DNA of 12,970 bases. Source: Polynucleobacter sp. (GTDB lineage: Bacteria; Pseudomonadota; Gammaproteobacteria; Burkholderiales; Burkholderiaceae). A program made the translations under genes and the position numbers. The notes below the pieces were generated by a model. The model saw nothing but the letters and a program-made list of their open reading frames with translations. It was not told the DNA's origin and did no database searches. Shown here one piece after another: positions 8,889 to 12,970 of the stretch (its first letter is position 1; every line of letters starts with the position of its first letter). The stretch lies in NCBI GenBank assembly GCA_020059445.1, contig JAGVCB010000114.1, positions 1 through 12,970 on the forward strand, read 5' to 3'.

Positions 8889-9650
8889 TTATTTGTTGAA
8901 GCAAGCCTTCCAAGTGGCAAAGAATGAACAGTACATTACTGTTAGAGCAGCCATTGAGTAAGGTGGAATGATGAATGGAATGGCAGTTCTTAAACCAATG
9001 CCATCAAGGAATGCCTCCAAGAAAAATGGCACGGCAACAATGAGGACCGCCCAAATCATCAAATAAAAGATGAAGGCGGCTTTGTTGGTCCAGCATGCAA
9101 CCCAGCTTGAGAATAGGGCTTGAGGTACTGACATTTTTTCCCAGGCGACCAAGATTGGCGCAAACCACATCACCATGGCAACCGGTAAATAAAGAAGAAG
9201 GCCAATGGTCAGTCCAGTGTACAAACCCTGAACATCTCTGATGGTGGGCGGTTGCTGTTGCGTTAGGAGAGTGACCAATTGCTGAAAATCAATGAAAGCA
9301 CTGGCGATCAAACTCAAAATCAAAATAGCGAAGGCATAGACTGTGCCGAGTACCAATAAATTCTTTTTGGTAATTGCATCAGTCCCCTTAAAACCTGCAA
9401 GGTAGACCGTGGGCATCACCCTTTCACCGCGAATCACCATTTGACAAGCTGTCATGAAGCCAACTGTGAGAGCTGGGGTTAGAAGCAAAACTGCAAACAC
9501 TCCGAACACAGGAATTAGGATCGCAAATTGCGCAATGAAGACATAAAGAAATACCAGCATTAAAAATGCCAAAGGATTTTTCTTAAAAAGCCAGAAGCCT
9601 TGTCTTACCCATACGTATCCATCGCTGGAAGGTGCTTTATTTAGTTGCAT
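8889..9650 (-). CDS. BPSS1780-family multi-spanning inner membrane protein
   Basis: A 253-residue hydrophobic protein of unknown function. It resembles the family named after Burkholderia BPSS1780, with the typical opening of a short polar N-terminus, a GYVWVRQGFWLFKKNPLAF block (residues 11-29), then membrane spans. I see about six hydrophobic segments, near 26-48, 49-70, 98-120, 147-168, 191-213 and 222-245. Conserved-looking loops include VIRGERVMP (72-80) and WFAPILVAWEKMS (162-174). No catalytic motif is recognisable. The ATG at 9650 overlaps the 3' end of thrB by 14 bases, and no Shine-Dalgarno sequence precedes it, so translation is probably coupled to thrB. Its stop is three bases from that of convergent uvrD. 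The family assignment is from memory of sequence pattern and neighbourhood. Confidence 0.85.
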   Translation of the reverse strand: MQLNKAPSSDGYVWVRQGFWLFKKNPLAFLMLVFLYVFIAQFAILIPVFGVFAVLLLTPALTVGFMTACQMVIRGERVMPTVYLAGFKGTDAITKKNLLVLGTVYAFAILILSLIASAFIDFQQLVTLLTQQQPPTIRDVQGLYTGLTIGLLLYLPVAMVMWFAPILVAWEKMSVPQALFSSWVACWTNKAAFIFYLMIWAVLIVAVPFFLEAFLDGIGLRTAIPFIIPPYSMAALTVMYCSFFATWKACFNK

Positions 9651-10644
9651 GTTTATCAGTGTTGTTCAGAATGTTAGAGCTTACCTCACGGCGCGAGATC
9701 AGAATTCTCTCAAAATGCGTAGGGTCATGCGGGGTCAGCATTTTTGCTTCACGCGGAAGGTGGTAGTCCCAAAGGCGAGATACCCAAAAACGCAGGGCGG
9801 CCGCACGCAGCATCATGTTCCAAGAGTTAATTTCAGCAGGCTCAAAAGATCGGACAGTTTGATACTTCTCGAGCATGCCTGTGTACTTTGCTTGATCAAT
9901 TTCGCCAGTTGCTAGATCAATGCACCAATCATTGATGGTCACTGCTAAGTCAAACAACCATTTGTCGTTTCCGGCAAAGTAAAAGTCAAAGAATCCACCG
10001 AGTTCATCTTTCCCAGATGAGTTATCAAACAACACGTTGTCTCTGAATAAATCGCAATGACTTGGTCCGGCAGGCAAAGATTTATATTCATTGCTATTGA
10101 AGAAATCAATTTGCGCTGCAAGCTCTGATTGAATCAGTTGATTTTGAGCTGCATTCAGATGAGGAATGACCAAAGGCACGGTGCTTTTCCACCAATCAAT
10201 GCTGCGTAGATTTTCTTGTGAAAGATGGAAGTCAAGGCCAGCCAAATGCATTTTGGCTAAAGCATCGCCCACCAATTCGCAATGACGCACTGAAGGGTTT
10301 AAGAATGATTTTCCAGAAAGCTTTGTCACGATGGTTGCAGGCTTACCATTCAAATCGCCGACGATTTGATGCGCTTTATTTCTGATGGGGGCTGGAACCT
10401 TGATGCCTTTTTTAGAGAGATGCTCCATCAACTCTAAATAGTAGGGCAGCTGTTCTTTTGATAAGCGCTCAAACAAAGTCAAAACAAACTCTTGTTGAGT
10501 TCCACTGTTTTGGGTGGTCAAGAAAAAATTAGAATTCTCGATACCGCTGCTGATACCTTTTAACTCTGAAGCAGAGCCTACTTGGTAGTTCTTTTGCAAC
10601 CAAGCATTGACTTCATCGAGAGTGACTGATGTGAAGACCGCCAT
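9637..10644 (-). CDS. thrB: Homoserine kinase, type II (APH-fold)
   Basis: Phosphorylates L-homoserine to O-phosphohomoserine with ATP, the step before threonine synthase. The 335-residue protein is of the aminoglycoside-phosphotransferase fold used by Pseudomonas and betaproteobacteria, not the GHMP-fold ThrB of E. coli. Visible: N-terminal block GISSGIENSNFFLTT (30-44), FVLTLFERL (53-61), the hinge-like TIVTKLSGKS (104-113), the catalytic loop HCDLFRDNVLFD (196-207; H196, D198, N203 expected to be catalytic or Mg-binding), and GGFFDFYFAGNDKWLFDLAVTINDW with the DFG-like D220. Related APH kinases also act on other amino alcohols, but the HxDLFRDNVLF and DFYFAGND blocks are typical of ThrB. 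It begins five bases after the DUF2782 stop without a Shine-Dalgarno sequence. No threonine attenuator or leader peptide is seen upstream. Confidence 0.93.
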   Translation of the reverse strand: MAVFTSVTLDEVNAWLQKNYQVGSASELKGISSGIENSNFFLTTQNSGTQQEFVLTLFERLSKEQLPYYLELMEHLSKKGIKVPAPIRNKAHQIVGDLNGKPATIVTKLSGKSFLNPSVRHCELVGDALAKMHLAGLDFHLSQENLRSIDWWKSTVPLVIPHLNAAQNQLIQSELAAQIDFFNSNEYKSLPAGPSHCDLFRDNVLFDNSSGKDELGGFFDFYFAGNDKWLFDLAVTINDWCIDLATGEIDQAKYTGMLEKYQTVRSFEPAEINSWNMMLRAAALRFWVSRLWDYHLPREAKMLTPHDPTHFERILISRREVSSNILNNTDKHATK

Positions 10645-10649
10645 AAATA

Positions 10650-11060
10650 TTAAAAGGGCATTCGGATGGTTGGTACGCGATTGACGTTCTGATCTCTGAT
10701 TTTAGGTGAGGCTGCATCATCAGGAGTGCTAAGTTCATAGCGAGTACCCATAGAGCTTTCAACAACGATTTCGGTTGCTTTGCCACCCTCTTTGTATTCC
10801 TTGATGCTGGTGCCATCTACCTCTTGATGCTGAAAAGTAGGCTTTTTTTCAGGCGATTTGCCAGTTTCAGCATTATTTTTGATTTTTGGAGCAATGGGTT
10901 GCTGATTGATTCTTTGCAATTCCTCCGTGCTCAAACCTTGCGAGCTCTGGGCCATAAGTCCTTGAGATACAAGGATTAATGTGGTGATAAGGCCGCTTAA
11001 AACAAGCTTAAAAGGATTGTTTTTTGAGGTGTTCATTTGAGAAAAAGTCGAAGTCATCAT
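10650..11060 (-). CDS. DUF2782-family small secreted protein
   Basis: A 136-residue protein of unknown function. The N-terminus has a positively charged region and a hydrophobic run (PFKLVLSGLITTLILVSQGLMA, about residues 16-37), which reads as a signal peptide with likely cleavage after LMA; a periplasmic product is inferred. A polar Gln/Pro/Lys-rich linker follows, then the domain core GTSIKEYKEGGKATEIVVE (83-101), GTRYELSTPDD and an NRVPTIRMPF end, matching the DUF2782 pattern as I recall it (EEYRxxGxLYxIxVxP...PYYLVD, ending RVPMW). The start is uncertain. ATG at 11060 gives a long n-region; ATG 11036 (Met9) gives a more typical signal peptide. Neither has a Shine-Dalgarno match. It is first in an operon with thrB and the BPSS1780-type gene, and divergent from polA across 22 bp. 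Confidence 0.82.
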   Translation of the reverse strand: MMTSTFSQMNTSKNNPFKLVLSGLITTLILVSQGLMAQSSQGLSTEELQRINQQPIAPKIKNNAETGKSPEKKPTFQHQEVDGTSIKEYKEGGKATEIVVESSMGTRYELSTPDDAASPKIRDQNVNRVPTIRMPF

Positions 11061-11085
11061 CCATCAATTGTACGATTGTGGGATG
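11058..11085. promoter_or_regulatory. 28-bp dyad with overlapping -10 boxes between DUF2782 and polA
   Basis: The segment from the DUF2782 start codon to the polA start codon is an imperfect palindrome: 11 of 14 base pairs are symmetric about 11071/11072. Its core CAATTGTACGATTG (11065-11078) matches at six of seven pairs. It holds TACGAT on + (11071-11076, 4/6 to consensus) and TACAAT on - (11072-11067, 5/6). Each is followed by a six-base discriminator ending in GG and then ATG, so the expected +1 on each strand is the A of the start codon. No convincing -35 boxes are seen. It could equally be an operator for a dimeric regulator. Confidence 0.4.
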
Positions 11086-12970
11086 TCTACACATCGCCTT
11101 TTGCTAGTTGACGGTTCTAGCTACCTTTACCGTGCCTTTCATGCCATGCCAGATTTGCGTAATGCACAAGGTTTTCCAACCGGTGCGATTCAAGGCATGG
11201 TCAACATGATGAGGCGTGCGAGAACAGAATTAGATGCCGATCACATCGCTTGTGTATTTGATGCCAAAGGAAAAACGTTCCGAGATGAGTTGTACCCAGA
11301 GTACAAAGCCAACCGTTCATCCATGCCAGAAGATTTGGCTATGCAGATTGAGGCAATCCATCAAGTCGTTCGTGCCATGGGTTGGCCTGTGTTGGTTGTG
11401 CCGGGTATCGAAGCCGATGACGTGATCGGAACTTTGGCCAAGCAAGCCAAGGCAGCCGATTGGAATGTTCTCATTTCAACGGGCGATAAAGATTTAGCCC
11501 AATTGGTAGAGCCTGGTATCAGTTTGATCAACACCATGACGGAAGAGCGTTTAGATAGTGCTGGCGTATTAAATAAATTTGGCGTTCCACCTGAGAGAAT
11601 TGTGGATTATCTGTCCATCATGGGTGATAGCGTGGACAACGTTCCTGGAGTACCTAAGGCCGGCCCTAAAACCGCGGTCAAATGGTTGAATGAGTTTGGC
11701 ACCTTGGATGAACTGATGAAGCGCTCTGCTGAGGTCAAAGGGGTTGTTGGTGAGAATTTACGGGCCAGCCTCGATTGGCTACCAAAGGCCAGAGAATTAG
11801 TCACGGTAAAAATTGACTGTGATCTCAACGAACATCTCATTGGCTTACATGAGCTGCATGCAAAGTCTGAAGATAAAGAAACGCTCAGAGAGTTGTTCAC
11901 TCAGTTTGGATTCAAATCTTTGCTGAGAGATTTGGATCGTGGTTCATCGAATGGTGGCTCATCTACTCAAGCAGCAGGGCAACAAGAAATTGAAGCGGGG
12001 GCATCAGGATCAGCAGCAAAAATAGCTGATGCAAAAGAATTATCAGGTGGCGACTTGTTGGGTTTTGTGGCAGAACTACCCACCGAAAAAATCGAGCGTC
12101 ACTATTCATGCGTGACCACGGAAGCTGAATTGGATCGTTGGATAAAGAAAATCGAATCGGCCACACTGACTTGCGTTGACACCGAAACAACAGGCTTAGA
12201 CGCATTAAGGGTTGATCTTGTGGGTATTTCATTGGCTATTTCACCTGGGGAAGCTTGCTACATTCCTTTGGCGCACACCACCAATGAAGATCAGTTGGAT
12301 AAGAAATCCGTGCTTGAGAAGCTCAAACCATGGTTAGAAAGCGATGAGCATGCCAAGCTTGGTCAAAACCTCAAATATGACATTCATATCTTTGATGGTT
12401 GTGGCATCAAGCTTGGAGGTATTCAGCACGACACGCTCTTACAATCTTATGTTTTAGAGTCGCACAGAAGTCATGATATGGACAGTTTGGCCATGCGTCA
12501 TTTAGGTGAAAAAACAATTGCCTATGAAGACGTGTGTGGCAAAGGTGTGCATCAAATCACTTTTGATCAAGTGAACCTTGAAACTGCTACCCAATATGCG
12601 GCTGAAGATGCTGACATCACCCTAAGACTTCATCACGCCATGTACCCAGCCATCGAAGCTGATGAAAAGTTATTACACATTTATCGCGAGATTGAAATGC
12701 CTGCCATGCGGGCACTCGCTGTCATGGAGCGTAACGGTATTTTGATTGACAGTACCAAATTAGCTGCACAGGGACAAATCGTTGGACAGCGCTTACTTGA
12801 ACTAGAAAAACAAATTCATGAGCTGGCAGGTCAGCCTTTCAATATTCAGTCGCCCAAGCAAATCGCAGAAATATTATTTGGTAAGCTTGAGCTGCCCGTG
12901 GTTACAAAAACACCGTCTGGTGCGCCATCTACCGATGAAGAGGTCTTGCAAAAGTTAGCAGAAAACTATC
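11083..12970 (+). CDS. polA: DNA polymerase I, 3' end beyond the window
   Basis: Fills gaps in excision repair and removes Okazaki primers. 629 residues are present: the complete 5' nuclease and 3'-5' exonuclease domains and the first part of the polymerase domain (to GAPSTDEEVLQKLAENY). The 5' nuclease acidic residues are all there at positions three lower than in E. coli as I recall it: D10, D60, E110, D112, D113, D135, D137, D182, D185. A Ser/Gly/Ala-rich linker (about 287-323) joins it to the exonuclease domain, whose residues VDTETTGL (D366, E368), GQNLKYD (D433) and YAAED (Y505, D509) are also intact, so proofreading should be active. ATG 11083 is chosen by family alignment (MSTHRLLLVDGSSYLYRAFHA). 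It has no spaced Shine-Dalgarno, only GGG directly against the ATG, consistent with a leaderless message. Confidence 0.97.
   Translation, partial: MSTHRLLLVDGSSYLYRAFHAMPDLRNAQGFPTGAIQGMVNMMRRARTELDADHIACVFDAKGKTFRDELYPEYKANRSSMPEDLAMQIEAIHQVVRAMGWPVLVVPGIEADDVIGTLAKQAKAADWNVLISTGDKDLAQLVEPGISLINTMTEERLDSAGVLNKFGVPPERIVDYLSIMGDSVDNVPGVPKAGPKTAVKWLNEFGTLDELMKRSAEVKGVVGENLRASLDWLPKARELVTVKIDCDLNEHLIGLHELHAKSEDKETLRELFTQFGFKSLLRDLDRGSSNGGSSTQAAGQQEIEAGASGSAAKIADAKELSGGDLLGFVAELPTEKIERHYSCVTTEAELDRWIKKIESATLTCVDTETTGLDALRVDLVGISLAISPGEACYIPLAHTTNEDQLDKKSVLEKLKPWLESDEHAKLGQNLKYDIHIFDGCGIKLGGIQHDTLLQSYVLESHRSHDMDSLAMRHLGEKTIAYEDVCGKGVHQITFDQVNLETATQYAAEDADITLRLHHAMYPAIEADEKLLHIYREIEMPAMRALAVMERNGILIDSTKLAAQGQIVGQRLLELEKQIHELAGQPFNIQSPKQIAEILFGKLELPVVTKTPSGAPSTDEEVLQKLAENY

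Noticed and set aside
11963..12232. 89-codon open frame on the - strand inside polA
   Set aside because: Antisense to the polA linker and exonuclease domain; Leu/Pro-rich shadow of a low-complexity region without any domain signature.

Overview
The window looks like a stretch of core chromosome from a low-GC betaproteobacterium of the Burkholderiales, most likely Polynucleobacter or a close relative. This rests on protein signatures (type II homoserine kinase, a BPSS1780-family membrane protein, a DUF2782 protein), on a gene neighbourhood I recall as typical of Burkholderiales (polA - DUF2782 - thrB - BPSS1780 - uvrD), and on AT-rich codon use for that order. The genus is an inference from memory, not from a search. 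I see no mobile element, tRNA, rRNA, CRISPR array or transferred island.

Layout. Bases 1-2786 (+): 3' part of alaS, then a small TusA-type sulfur carrier gene whose ATG overlaps the alaS stop. Bases 2812-6541 (-): valS, then galU one base after the valS stop. Bases 6582-8885 (+): uvrD from a GTG start. Bases 8889-11060 (-): a tight operon of a DUF2782 secreted protein, thrB and a BPSS1780-type membrane protein. Bases 11083-12970 (+): 5' part of polA, which runs off the end.

Only about 96 bases fall outside genes, and the largest gap is 40 bp, so there is no gene-free stretch to describe. The functions are translation (alaS, valS, tusA-like), sugar-nucleotide supply (galU), DNA repair (uvrD, polA), threonine synthesis (thrB) and two uncharacterised envelope proteins.

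The most interesting signals are in the tiny gaps. Both divergent junctions carry a symmetric AT-rich element that reads as a -10 box on both strands. At the DUF2782/polA junction the symmetry covers 28 bp including both start codons, and each predicted transcript would begin at or next to its own ATG. Most starts here lack a Shine-Dalgarno match, which fits leaderless or coupled translation. At the tusA/galU convergent junction a hairpin pairs the two stop codons. I found no undescribed multi-gene system.
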